The notes under the pieces were generated by a model. It was not told the origin of the DNA, made no database searches, and saw only the letters and a list, made by a program, of their open reading frames with translations. Shown here one piece after another: positions 1 to 11,100 of a stretch of DNA of 64,000 nucleotides (position 1 is its first letter; each line of letters opens with the position of its first letter). The position numbers were made by a program, and so were the translations under genes. Origin of the DNA: Mansonella perstans (lineage: Eukaryota > Nematoda > Chromadorea > Rhabditida > Onchocercidae); assembly GCA_037074765.1 (NCBI GenBank), contig JBAMDO010000572.1:1-64000 (forward strand), given 5' to 3'.

Positions 1-1015
1 GCAATGAAAAACGTTTCTCACGGCAACGTTAAAATGTCATTCTCCCGAAATAGCTGCTGTAAAGGCTTTTAAAACATTGGCAAATTACAGATCAACAAAT
101 AAAAACAAAAACGACCAGAATAATTCTTTCTCCTCTGTCCCTCTCGTCCAATTCTCTCTCTCTCTCTCTCGTTTCACCATATCTTTACCTACTCCTTTCT
201 GGACAATAAACTGTCGTCCCAAATTTTGAGAAAATAAAGAAATTGAACTTATGATTCTCATTACTCAAGAGTCTATGATGAGAAACAACCAAAATTTATT
301 CATGATTTAATTGAGCGGTTTATCTTTTTGTACCAGATCAGGGAGCGTTGTATTGGGTTGAATTGATTGTGGTTTGGATAAAGTTTGTGTGATTGGATTG
401 AGTTGCCGGAACACTCAACTTGAGTAATTAAACCTTTAGTAGAATAATTGGATAAGGACATAAGTGAGTAAGTAAGTAAATGAGAAAACCAATGAATGTG
501 CGGTTGTAAAATCGACAGTCTATATATAGTCGTAGAAAAGGCGGGATTAAAAGCTTAATACAAAGATCATAAAGTCAAAGTGATAAAAGCGGGAATAATT
601 ATGATTGACAATAGATGATTTACAACAGCGGCATCTTCGAAGCGATACCAAAGTACTTATCAGAATAAATAACAAAGATGTTATTGGTGGAAGATTGACA
701 GTTTATAGTGGTGAAGAGGCAGAATTAATTGCTTAAAACAATGACCCTTTGTATGGTAGTATAGCACAGTAGCTGCTGCTTTGTTAGCCTACTGTAAAAA
801 GAGGATTGACAGTAATACAAATCCTTTGGTGTAGTAGATAAATACCTTAAGTTGCTGCTAATAAAGCATTTTCCTTGTATGAATAGAAAGGATGTGAATT
901 TACATGATAACAAAGAACATGGAAATAAATCTAAGAACGTAACTTTAGTTGAATGCTTCACAATGTTATTAACGTTTATTTACATTTAATTTATTGAGTT
1001 ATGAAATTCGCGATC
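1..1015 (-). repeat. LTR-like dispersed repeat, copy A (cut by window edge)
   Basis: This stretch is nearly identical to 5030-5850 (copy B) and is matched in reverse orientation by 6698-7330 (copy C). Read on the minus strand it has a TATA-like box near 520-530 (tatatata inside a short palindrome), a C/T-rich tract at 150-175, and A/T-rich internal sequence running off the left edge. Near 1000-1012 it carries the boundary sequence ttatgaaattcgcga, shared with copies B and C. It includes a segment at about 650-890 that copy B lacks and copy C has, so copy B is a deleted derivative. No intact polymerase or gag frame was seen. I infer a solo LTR or degenerate LTR-retroelement relic, perhaps BEL/Pao-like, but no coding domain proves this. 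Confidence 0.6.
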
Positions 1016-1871
1016 ATTATCATCACATTTCCTCCTTTCCTATACAGCTTTTATATCACAAAGGTTTTTCTATTATTTTTTCACTATTTTTTATTTACTA
1101 CCTTATGCTTTCTTGTGTGAAGAAATTGGTCGGTTCAGGCGGATTAGCGAGTAGAACAAATGGAGATAGAAGTCCCAATATCATAAATGAATGCTTTAAA
1201 ATAGCTTATTTTTTTTGCTAGACAAGCTTATTTTGCGGTGTTCGTTAATTGAAAGCTCAATTAACAAGGATGCTTTCACAAAATTTAACGTTCAATATTT
1301 TGCCAGTTTCACATGTAAAAAACACGTGCTCTAGTATTACAAATAAATGTGAAACTGTACGAAAGAACCAGGTTGCTTCAAATTTCGTCAGTTTTCATAG
1401 AAACCATCTTCATGACGCGCAACAATTACGAAAATTAGCTAGCTCGAATCCTTGCGAACGCATTCTACCTTGTTTAGAAACTTGCTTCCACATCGAAAAT
1501 CCGACATCCCGAAGTATTCATTCGACTGCATGTATCCAAAACTTCTTCCTAATCAGTGGAAATGTAACAGATCACATCTAATTTTTTAATAGCGTTAAAA
1601 GTAACAGATATCGCCTTCTCAACCTAAATAGTCTTCCTACAATTAATTCGGGAATGCAGTTCTTCATTACTTCGCTACGCATCAAAATTTTTAACAAAAT
1701 TTGTGAATCCGCTCGCAGTTTCTCGTCTACCTCTCAACACTTATAATTGCAAAATATGTTATTTGCAACTTTTTTATTCAGGTTTTGTGTCATTCCAAAC
1801 TTGCTCTGATCTCCACTTTAATCCTTCTTATTCTTTAGTTTCTGTAACTATTGCAATATAGTATCAATATT

Positions 1872-1903
<32 letters not shown>

Positions 1904-3932
1904 TTACACTGTGGCACTGCAATATTTGTGCTACACTGTAATATAATTAATACCATTACAATAACTTATACCTTTACGTGTGACGAAAAGTGTGAGAAGG
2001 CTTGTTCCAATGATTTCTACTATGATCGAAATCTTAACGTTTCCATTTCCTCACATTATTTTAAAAGAATCTGTTGTATAAACAATATTTTTTATTAAAA
2101 AAAACAGAAAATTTTCTTTTGATAAATTTATAACAAACTGAACAAATTATATCTTCAACAATGAAAACTCTCGCAAAAATAGCTTTCTATCCAATCAGAA
2201 ATGGGTCAAATAGTTTGTGTTAGGAGTTCATCCATACAAAAGACCAGTCAGTGACAATGGCACTATCTCACCGTTGGGTTGTGGATCAGCTCCATGGCGA
2301 AATCCTATAAGTTTGTGATTAATGAAGTCGTTCTCACTTTTAAAAGACAAAAGCTACTCAACTTCACGCCATTATCATTTTAAATTAGCAAAGTTTGATA
2401 TAAAAATCCAAATGTTTTTTTAAATAAAAACTTGTTCCAATTTCGTTTGTACGTATCACTAGGTTATCCTATACTGATATTATCCACGCAAATTTCATTT
2501 TCTAAATTGCTTAAATAAAATTTCTCAAAAATCAAAATTTCAAAAAATTTACCTAGATATACAATGAAAGGAACACTTCCCCACTGCACAAATATCCGAA
2601 AAATGTTGGCTGTTTGTCGTACCAAATTCTGTTAGAATAGAGTTCATTGTGAAATTCAAAACAATCAAAATCATCCATAAATGGTAGAAAATGAGCAGAA
2701 AAGGAATGAACAGAACACTTTGAATCATTTTTAGGAGGATAAAAGCTGCCGACATGAGCTAGATCTGTTGTTTGCGAAAAGTAAATGAATTAAGTTCACT
2801 TTATAGGTTGATGTCGAATCAAAAGCAACAGCATAATCATATGCTAAAATTAATTGCAGTCACATTACATTTTTCCAGTGATGGCCCCTTTCTGCTCTTT
2901 ATTTCCAGCAATCTTTTCCATTAAAAGAAGTATAGGCGAAATTTGTTATATTCTGAAATAATAACACGTTATATTGGAACCATAAAATGAGACTTTACTA
3001 GTATATCTTTTCATTTTCCATCTTTAGTCAATATTCCATTAAAATAATGAACCACTGGAAAATAAAGCTCGGCTTATCTTTGAATATTATCGATTATTTG
3101 TGTTTCTATCTATTTTCGGAAAATCATGAATTATAAATTAATTGAAATTTTTAATCAGCGAAAATTGAAACAGGAATTTGTCATGTATTTCTGATATTTC
3201 TTTGTCATACATTACTTTAAAAAATTTATTTCCATTACAAAATGTTGCCAAGAGATGATTTAAAAAGACCGATTAAAGTCTTATTTTGATTCAAGGGCGA
3301 TTCATCATTTTTTGTATGAATACTCATAGAGCATGAAGTTTAATGAACTGAAATAAATAAACTAAATTATGACTATATAGCCTCTTGAACTTCTATTAAT
3401 GGCATCCTAGACTGGTAGATATATTTTCCAATTCTTTTTCAAGTTCTGGATAATTTTTAAAAGATTTAAGTTATGCATAGATTTTCAGAAATTATTTTCG
3501 TTTATTGGACTTTCCTAGAATTGATCAATATGTAGCTTGGTTGAACTCAAAAAGATACCACTGGCGTGGTGAGCATATGCGAGTTCCATCATTGCGACCT
3601 CACTTTTTGCTACAATTATTGTTGGTGAACTAAACATTATTCAAATGGGTTCACGATCCTTGTTGTTGTCCATACATCATTCAGCAATATTTATGAAAAA
3701 TATTTCCACAATCATTTTTCAGGTGAAAACAATTTTTTCAGTTCTTAGGCTTAGTTTTTTTTAGGCTTTTTTCACTTATTTTAAAATTTATTCGTTGAAT
3801 TATACGTTTGCTGTGGTTCAAATTCAAAAGCGTGCGGACGCTTTTAAAAACAAACAACGACAAATGTTGATCATTCAAACAACATGGTACAATATTCCGC
3901 CATGATTATGAACGGCATCCGAACGATCATCA
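1016..3932. other. AT-rich stretch without a recognisable gene
   Basis: I see no exon set here. A 110-codon frame at 1249-1581 (+) and a hydrophobic 68-codon frame at 2549-2755 (-) are open but have no recognisable family and no convincing splice partners. A TA/GATA microsatellite lies at about 1876-1902. The rest is AT-rich and featureless to me. Confidence 0.5.
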
Positions 3933-4457
3933 TTGGGTGATTTATCTTCTAAATCATCAACACGGACTTTGCATTTCTTGCCTACCCGCTCCATAATACT
4001 ATCAATGTCTCCTTCAATAACTTCACAAGCTGATGTGATTGCACAACGATATAATAATATCATTAAATCAAAGCAGGATAAACGAGAATACCGAAGATTG
4101 GGGTTGGCAAATGGTCTTTGAGTTCTTTTGATTTCAAATCCGAAAACAGGTAAAAACGCTGCATCAATGGACGTTAATGTAGGTCACTTAATGGATCCAT
4201 GGAATTTGCCTGGATTAGCATGTTTTTGCGAGCATATGCTTTTCTTAGGTACTGATAAATATCCATCAGAGAATGAGTATAGTAAATTTATTTCATCACA
4301 TGGTGGAACAACAAATGCTTACACAGCTACTGATCACACAAATTATCACTTTGATATAGCTCCTGGACATCTACATGATGCTCTAGATAGATTCGCACAA
4401 TTTTTTCTGAGTCCACAGTTTACGGGAAGTGCAACCGAACACGAAGTAAAAGTTATT
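3933..4457 (+). pseudogene. Insulin-degrading enzyme (M16 insulinase) N-terminal fragment, broken
   Basis: The translation matches the start of the M16A catalytic domain of insulysin: a KQDKREYR stretch, then a segment ending ISNPKTGKNAASMDVNVG, then CEHMLFLGTDKYPSENEYS and HTNYHFDIAPGHLHDALDRF. An in-frame TGA at 4119-4121 interrupts it just before VLLIS. The zinc-binding HxxEH motif reads CFCEH, so the first zinc-ligand histidine is a cysteine. Homology stops after EHEVK near 4455, where the usual E-V-xAVDSEH continuation is replaced by unrelated sequence that belongs to the antisense RRM fragment. There are no introns across 520 bp. Family membership is clear; whether it is a retrocopy or a duplicated exon block is not. 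It should be non-functional. Confidence 0.85.
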
Positions 4458-5010
4458 ACAGGATGCTATCAGTGAGGATAGCATACAATGCGCATTTTGC
4501 TGGCCTAGAAGCATCCTCTTGCTAATGCACATTCCAGGGAGATTTCGCAGAGGTCGACTTATCGTTTTCTTATTACTATCTGCATACTTCACCATCAGCG
4601 GCGAATTGCAACACGGAATGATTTTCTTCCCATTCATTTCCTGTAAAAAAATCATTTTACAAAAACATTCCAACACGAACTGAAGCAATTGAAAACTAAT
4701 TGATCACTTAACAATTGAGTAATTACTTTTTGATAATTTTTGTCATAATTCTTGAATATGCATTTGACCAAACCTGACATATCTCCTTAAACCATGATCA
4801 TCCTTCGATCCCTTGAACTGATTATTGAACCATAACTTTCCAGCAATTGTTGTAAATCTCTTTCTGTGTAATTCGCTGGCTAATCTCCCAAGTACAAATT
4901 TGCTGGATCTTGTCCCTCATGCTGAAAGAGGCTGTATTTTGGTTGTTTGGACTCAGCGCCTGCTGGATATGTTACTGTTATCGAGAGAGGCTGTATTTTG
5001 GCTCTCAGCC
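4458..5010 (-). pseudogene. RRM RNA-binding protein fragment (RBMS/SUP-26-like), broken
   Basis: Read on the minus strand, an acceptor-like ttttcattgcag at about 5011-5022 leads into a frame that contains YSLFQHEGQDPANLYLGD, a TAG stop (4880-4882), then PANYTERDLQQLLESYGSII. That is an RNP2-type strand and the first helix of an RRM. After an intron with acceptor tttttttacag near 4651-4661, a second piece reads EMNGKKIIPCCNSPLMVKYA then DSNKKT, the end of an RRM. The in-frame stop and loss of frame after the first helix argue for a pseudogene. The retained intron suggests a genomic duplication rather than a retrocopy. It abuts copy B of the LTR-like repeat and the oppositely oriented IDE fragment. 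The assignment to the RBMS/SUP-26 group is from memory of the family. Confidence 0.7.
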
Positions 5011-5029
5011 CTGCAATGAAAATTAGCCC

Positions 5030-5850
5030 ATTAACGTTTCTCACGGCAACGTTAAAATGTCATTCTCCCGAAATAACTGCTGTAAAGGCTTTTAAAACAT
5101 TGGCAAATTACAGATACAACAAATAAAAAACAAAAACGATCAGAATAATTCTTTCTCTTCTGTCCCTCTCGTCCAATTCTCTCTCTCTCTCTCGTTTCAC
5201 CATATCTTTACCTACTCCTTTTCTGGACAATAAACTGTCGTCCCAAATTTTTGAGAAAAATAAAGAAATTGAACTTATGATTCTCATTTACTCAAGAGTC
5301 TATGATGAGAAACAACCAAAATTTATTCATGATTTAATTGAGCGGTTTATCTTTTTTGTACCAGATCAGGGAGCGTTGTATTGGGTTGAATTGATTGTGG
5401 TTTGGATAAAGTTTGTGTGATTGGATTGAGTTGCCGGAACACTCAAACTTGAGTAATTAAACCTTTAGTAGAATAATTGGATAAGGACATAAGTGAGTAA
5501 GTAAGTAAATGAGAAAACCAATGAATGTGCGGTTGTAAAATCGACAGTCTATATATAGTCGTAGAAAAGGCGGGATTAAAAGCTTAATACAAAGATCATA
5601 AAGTCAAAGTGATAAAAGCGGGAATTAATTATGATTGACAATAGATGATTTACAACAGCGGCATCTTCGAAGCGATCCAAACCATTTGTAGAATGAATAC
5701 AAAGATTGTGAATTTAGATGACAACAAAGAACATGGAAATAAATCTAAACATTATAAAATTAATTAGATGACTTGTAAAGACATTAAAATTCATTGTACA
5801 ATTTGATTCATTGACCTATTGGAAGTTCCGCGTTATGAAATTCGCGATAC
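5030..5850 (-). repeat. LTR-like dispersed repeat, copy B
   Basis: Nearly base-for-base copy of 27-650 and of the end of copy A, in the same orientation, with small indels. About 200 bp present in copy A (650-890) are missing here, with sequence resuming at the aacaaagaacatggaaataa stretch. It has the same TATA-like palindrome near 5552 and ends with gttatgaaattcgcgat near 5832-5848. Because copies A and B share sequence on both sides of the putative LTR, they are not simply the two LTRs of one element; separate insertions or a segmental duplication fit better. Confidence 0.65.
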
Positions 5851-6697
5851 CCTGTAACATGTCTGAAAGTACATATTTTGGAATATTTACATGGCGCATA
5901 AATATCGTTATTGGTAGCTAAATGTTCATAATTAACTTTAAAGATCTAGGCTTCCCTGGATTTCCTTCCGTTCATCATCTTTTATTTGATAATAATAACA
6001 AGACTGATCATCATTTGTGAAATTAAAATTATGCTAAAATAAGTTGAAGATGAGACAATAAAGTCTTAAGAGAAATGAAGGCGATGAGGTTATAAAGCTA
6101 GAAATAAGTATAATATCACAAAGAGTTCCGGTATTTATATATTGCTCAGATAAGAGAAGTGCTTGATAATCGATCATACGAAGAGCCAGCTTCATGATCT
6201 CCATGATCCATGATAACTTGAAGGAGTAAACCAGAACTGAGCCTTTAACTTTCCCCTCCCCCCACATTTACATACGAAAAAAAATCCTAGTCAAACATTC
6301 ATCAAAACATTTCTCCATTGTTATCGCTATCACTTCGACCACCAGCTGAAGCTAATTTTCTTTTCTTCACATTTGATATCTTTCTGATAGCATACTCCTC
6401 ATATCAACGAAAGATGATTTCTGATCGCGGAAAATCTATCTACAGAATGATAAGCAACGACAGGGATTTGTTAGTTGACATCGATCGTATTTCTTTGCAC
6501 AATTGATTTTGTTACTGCTGATCAATTTATTGCTTTCTTATTATTGTAAACTAGAATATTATACAACTATCATAAATATCCATCGCCGACAAGTGAAACA
6601 AAATATACCTTTCATGACACCTTAATTCAGCTTACATTAGTTTCAAGTTTTCTGACTCAAATTTAAACTTATGCCTGCTCCACATTTTTAATCATTT
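5851..6697. other. Intergenic AT-rich spacer between repeat copies B and C
   Basis: I see no gene here. Short open frames at 6034-6267 (-) and 6318-6506 (+) look like chance openings: no recognisable motif, no splice support. Confidence 0.5.
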
Positions 6698-7340
6698 TTG
6701 TCGCGAATTTCATAACACGAAACTTCCAATAACTCAAAAATTGTAAGGTATTTAACTAAAGTTACATTTTTAGATTTATTTCCATGTTCTTTGTTGATAT
6801 GTAAATTCTCCTTTGTATAGCAACAGCTTAAGATATCTATCTACAACAAAGGTTTTGTATTGTAATTTCAAACTTCTCTCCTACAGTAAGTTAACAATGC
6901 AGCGGCTACGGCGCTATATTACCATACAAAGGGCCATTGTCTTAATCAATTAATTCCCCCTCTTCACCCAGTGTAAACGTCAATCTTTTTACCAATAACA
7001 TCTTCCTTTATTCTTACAAGTATGTTGGTATCGCTTTGAAGACGCTACTGTTGTAAATCATCTATTCTCAACCATAATTAACCTAACTCCTTTATCATTG
7101 TGACCTTACGACCTTTGTCTTAAGCCGTTAATCCCGCTTCTCCTACTACTATATATAGACACTCGATCCACAAACTGCGCCTTTTTTCGTACATTGTACA
7201 ATCTCATACTGAATGATCCGTCAGTACGTTCAAATAAAGGTTTATTATTCTAGCTCGAGATATTTCCGCAACACGATCAATTCAACTTAATACAAAGTTC
7301 CCTGACGAACCCGCTGGAAAATTATTGGCGACGTCGACCT
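6698..7340 (+). repeat. LTR-like dispersed repeat, copy C (inverted, diverged)
   Basis: Reverse-complement relative of copies A and B, about 75-80% similar by eye. It starts with tgtcgcgaatttcataac and runs through a TATA-like stretch near 7150-7160 and an aataaa signal near 7233 to a possible LTR end at ccgcaaca (about 7271). Just after it, attggcgacgtcgacc (about 7325-7341) resembles the region where a primer-binding site would lie. No element-encoded protein follows. The TG...CA ends and promoter/poly(A) order support an LTR; the family is not proven. Confidence 0.6.
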
Positions 7341-8405
7341 CTCGCAAGAAATTTCACGACAATTTTGTTGTTATAAATAAAAGCGCAAGCTGCATGTTGT
7401 AGCTTCCTTCTATTTTTTGTAATAGTTAAAGTTAATAAAACTTTTGAAAAAACCAGCCATGGTTTGATAGGGAGTTACTGTTGAAAAGTGAACATGTCAA
7501 CAGTCATTATTTCAATATCATCCTTTTTTTCTTAATTTCATTTTGTCATTTCTGCATATGAAAATTCTCATACATTAATAAACCTTCTCAAATTTCATTA
7601 AAATATTCCAGAATTAATTGGTTGGGCACTCTACATTTTTTAAAGCGCAGCATGCAGTTGTTTGCATTTTCCTTATTTTTGTTGTTTGCAAATTTGCGTT
7701 TTGCAGGTTTGTCATTGCATAAGTGTCAGAAAGCAAAATTTTGCGGAATAGGAAAAGTTTTTTTGAATCCGAGAAAATTAATAAAATGATTGAAAAATGA
7801 TTCATTCGTAGGAGGATTTTAGAAGTATAAAACTTGGCAAAGGCTGAACTCAGACCAATTTAATGCATTTTTTAATGTTATTCAATTTAAGAGAATGTCA
7901 TTTGTATCCCACCATCGATACCAGCGAGAGATGATGAAGGTGTCGAGTGCTGTAAACTGCCCCCGGTATTTGCAAATTGCTTCTTAATGATTGTACATGC
8001 TGTAATATAATGTAAAATAACGTACCATAAATGTATTATATATAATGTACCATAAGTAAGAGAAGGGTAGAAAGGAAAACAGCTGAAACATTCTTTCTAG
8101 AATGCTGCAACCTACTATACATTTCAATTAGAAAACTGGTGTAAAATAATTCATCAAATACTGCACAATCCGGAATAATCCTTCTTCTTGTCCTAAGTTA
8201 ATTCTAAAATAGGAATTCATTTCTTTTTTCTATTAATTTATAAAAATGAAAAATTTTTGCAGCGAGTAATTATAAGTGACCATATTTTCGGTTATTTCGC
8301 TTCCTGATTGTTAGGACATATTTTTTAAATATTAAAAGATTGCAGGAGATATTTCCGCACAAAACGATCTATGAGGAATTTTGTAGCATACTTTATTTCG
8401 GTGTC
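7341..8405. other. Intergenic stretch, no gene seen
   Basis: AT-rich DNA between the repeat cluster and the lectin-like gene. The 63-codon minus frame at 7614-7805 has no recognisable features. A possible leader frame with a hydrophobic segment begins immediately after this stretch at 8406. Confidence 0.45.
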
Positions 8406-8773
8406 ATGGTGAATGGTCCCGGTGGTCGGTTTTGTCGATTGAGTAGCACCCAAGTGAAACGTTTGTTCTTTGCAATCATTCTGCTTTACTTTTCCAGCTT
8501 ATTGTGCCATATCAATTGATGAACAAACTAAAATTACTCTTTTCTTTCTAATGTATATAGGATTTCCTCGTGAAACTTTTGAAATGCTTAACGAAACCTC
8601 ATGGAAAACTTTGTTTTTTAGCCGAAAACAATTTGAAACTACATTGTTATTTTGAAAACTGAATTATTATTTTAAGTTACCAGGTGAGACTTTTAATTTT
8701 AAAGCTACAATCATTATTTTATTAGATAGAATTCCCACAGTTGTTGCAATTGCAAACTGTTTTTGCACTTTAG

Positions 8774-11100
8774 ATTCAGTGGCTTGTGATCCTGGCTGGT
8801 CCGGATTTTACGAGGGGTACAATCAATTTTGCTACAAAGCAGTATATTCTTTTAAAAAATTTCTATTTTCCCGTTCTATTTTTACACGAATATATCATTT
8901 TAGGATTTCTTAACTTTTACCCATAGTATCTATTCAATTTTTAATTTAAAATGATATGTTTGAGATTAAATTTTAGTTGCAAAATATTAGACATTTCGTT
9001 TCCTTCACAGCAATGATAGCAGGCGGTAATTATAAAATAGGAAAGTTGGAAGAGATAACAAGAAGAATGAAATTCTCTACAAATTATTTAAATAATTCAT
9101 AGAAGGCGAATAGTGTTTTGCTAAGCTGAAAAATTTGCAAAGAGAATTTAGAGTTAAGAAAGATTCCAAAAAGAGTTCTATTAAAGTTGATCCTGGATTA
9201 ACTGAAAATATATTATTACTCCATTTTGCTAATAAAGAAAAATTATTGTGAAAAATTTAATAACTAAAAAAAAAAAAAATGTCTCATCTACCAATTCTTT
9301 TGCCGTTTTATCGCCTTGTGATCGATAGTACCATTTGGATCAGTTGGAATTATTGCAGGAATAGTACTAGTATTATAACTACGTAAAGATAACTATCTCA
9401 ATTCGAATTACACATTACACTTCATCAGTTCGCTCTATTTCAGTTCACTATCAAAACTAAAAAAGAAGCAATCGATGTAGCGAGCAAAAAAGATGGCGAT
9501 CCATGTGAAAAACAACGGAAAACAGCAACGCTTGTACGGATTCCAAATGAAAACATCAATACATTTCTTTACGGTTTTTAATTTTAAATTAAAATGCACG
9601 AACTTTACTTAAATACTTAATCCAAATTGTTTGATCCAAGAAATCTTTGCACTTATAATTCTGCTGTTTATCATATGTAAAGTAAAAAAATGATATTATG
9701 CATAAATAAAACCGCAAGCAAAAATATTTAGAATTAATGAAATAATTTAAAATATTATATAAATGAAAAGTTAATTAATTAGCGCTATACACTGGTTATT
9801 TTTAGTGAAAGTATTAAAAGGTGAACCAAATATATCATGCGTTGCGGTGGACCAAAACACGTATTACTATTACATTGGCTTATATAGGTTTGCATATATT
9901 AGCATAAAAATTTTAATATCTACATGAATGCCGGAAATATCCAATTGGTATTTCATTGAATTTTGATCATCAGATTTTAATTTCATACTTTAATCAATAT
10001 CAGTTCCAGTATTTAATACAATTTACTTTCCGCTTATATTAAAATACCGAGTTAGAAGACATAAAAACGTAATCATATCCTAAATCGTTATTATTGATTG
10101 GTAGCTTAATCTTAACCGATCAATAATGTACGGAGACAATCTTCTGCTGTCCATTCTGTGCCATAACAAGGTGTCTAGTAACTTAACGTGAAAGTAAAAC
10201 CTGAATTGCCCGATTAAAATACAGAAGATACATTTCTAGGTTGCACGTGACTAGTAACTTAACGTGAAAATAAAACCTGAATTGCCTTATTAAAATACAG
10301 AAGATACGTTTCTAAGTGGTATGTGACTAGTAACTTAACGTGAAAGTAAAACCTGAATTGTTCGATTAAAATACATTTCTAAGTTTCAAGCCAAAAATAT
10401 AACTGCTGTATATTGCTCTTTCTTAAAAGCATCATCGATTTCATTGTTTAGAAAAGATTTCGATTGGCGATGGAGACCTTATGATGAAAAAGCTTATTCA
10501 CATCTGGAAGAGCAGGCACATCTATTACTGGATTACTTGAATTCACCGCGTCCTGAACATCGTTGGTCTGGTGGGACGAGGATTTTTGCTGAGGGTTGGG
10601 ATAATGCTGATGGCGTTTCCACAAATGTCGTTATTTCTAATTGTTAGTTCGCATTCTTTGAAATCTTTGAAACAAATTAATGCGTTCAATTAATTGCTCA
10701 ATCAAAAACTTTACAAAAAAAAAAGTTTGAAAAAAAAGTTTTTGACGAAATACTAATGCTAATTTTGATAATACGAGCCAAAAAAAAACAATCGCATAGC
10801 GTAGTTTTTCTTGTTATGTTCAAAAAATGTGCTAAGAAGCTTTTACACTATTAATAAATCTGTTATTAAGAAAATTTCATTAATAAAAAAATTCCATCGA
10901 TTTTAAAATCAAAAAAAAGAAGAATTTTAATGATAAAAGGATTATTCATCAATGCAATACCTTGTAGTATTCAACAAACTCGAGGCCAAGTAGAAATTAC
11001 AGGTGGGAAGTGGCGTGATTTTAATAATTCATTAACGAATTTCGAGTACGGCAAACAACATGTACCAAATCAAGGCTTTATCTGTGCATATCACGTGTGA
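8774..11100 (+). CDS. Divergent C-type-lectin-like domain protein (5' end unresolved)
   Basis: Four exons in phase build one C-type lectin-like domain: 8774-8841 (CDPGWSGFYEGYNQFCYK, the opening strand with two Cys), 9444-9573 (FTIKTKKEAIDVA then ATLVRIPNENINTFL, the usual helix 1/2 region), 10457-10642 (SPRPEHRWSGGTRIFAEGWD then NADG, matching the W-G-x and W-x-DG core) and 11003-11100 (GKWRDFNN...GFICAYHV, the closing strand, then TGA). The predicted domain is about 145 residues, a normal length. The fourth exon's junction T|GT restores a Cys before GKWRDF. The first exon may begin farther upstream (open to 8683), and an ATG at 8406 opens a 37-codon frame with a hydrophobic LLYFSSLL-type segment that could be a leader, but its donor phase does not fit. 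Ligand is unknown; secreted or surface location is inferred. Confidence 0.65.
10175..10385. repeat. 76-bp tandem repeat, about 2.8 copies
   Basis: Units begin ctagtaacttaacgtgaaa at 10175, 10251 and 10327; the third is shortened. They differ at only a few positions. The array lies in the intron before the third lectin-domain exon. Confidence 0.95.

Noticed and set aside
994..1221. 75-codon frame at the edge of the LTR-like repeat
   Set aside because: It crosses the repeat boundary and has no homology; a chance frame.
1249..1581. 110-codon plus-strand frame
   Set aside because: No recognisable motif, no clear splice partners, and located in repeat-flanked AT-rich DNA.
2549..2755. Hydrophobic 68-codon minus frame
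   Set aside because: Hydrophobicity follows from T-rich DNA; no conserved pattern or splice context.
1..5850. One complete LTR retrotransposon with LTRs at 1-1015 and 5030-5850
   Set aside because: Both copies share the same non-LTR flank, and the interval holds IDE and RRM fragments rather than gag-pol.
10175..10385. CRISPR-like array
   Set aside because: Units are adjacent 76-bp tandem repeats without unique spacers, in a eukaryotic intron.
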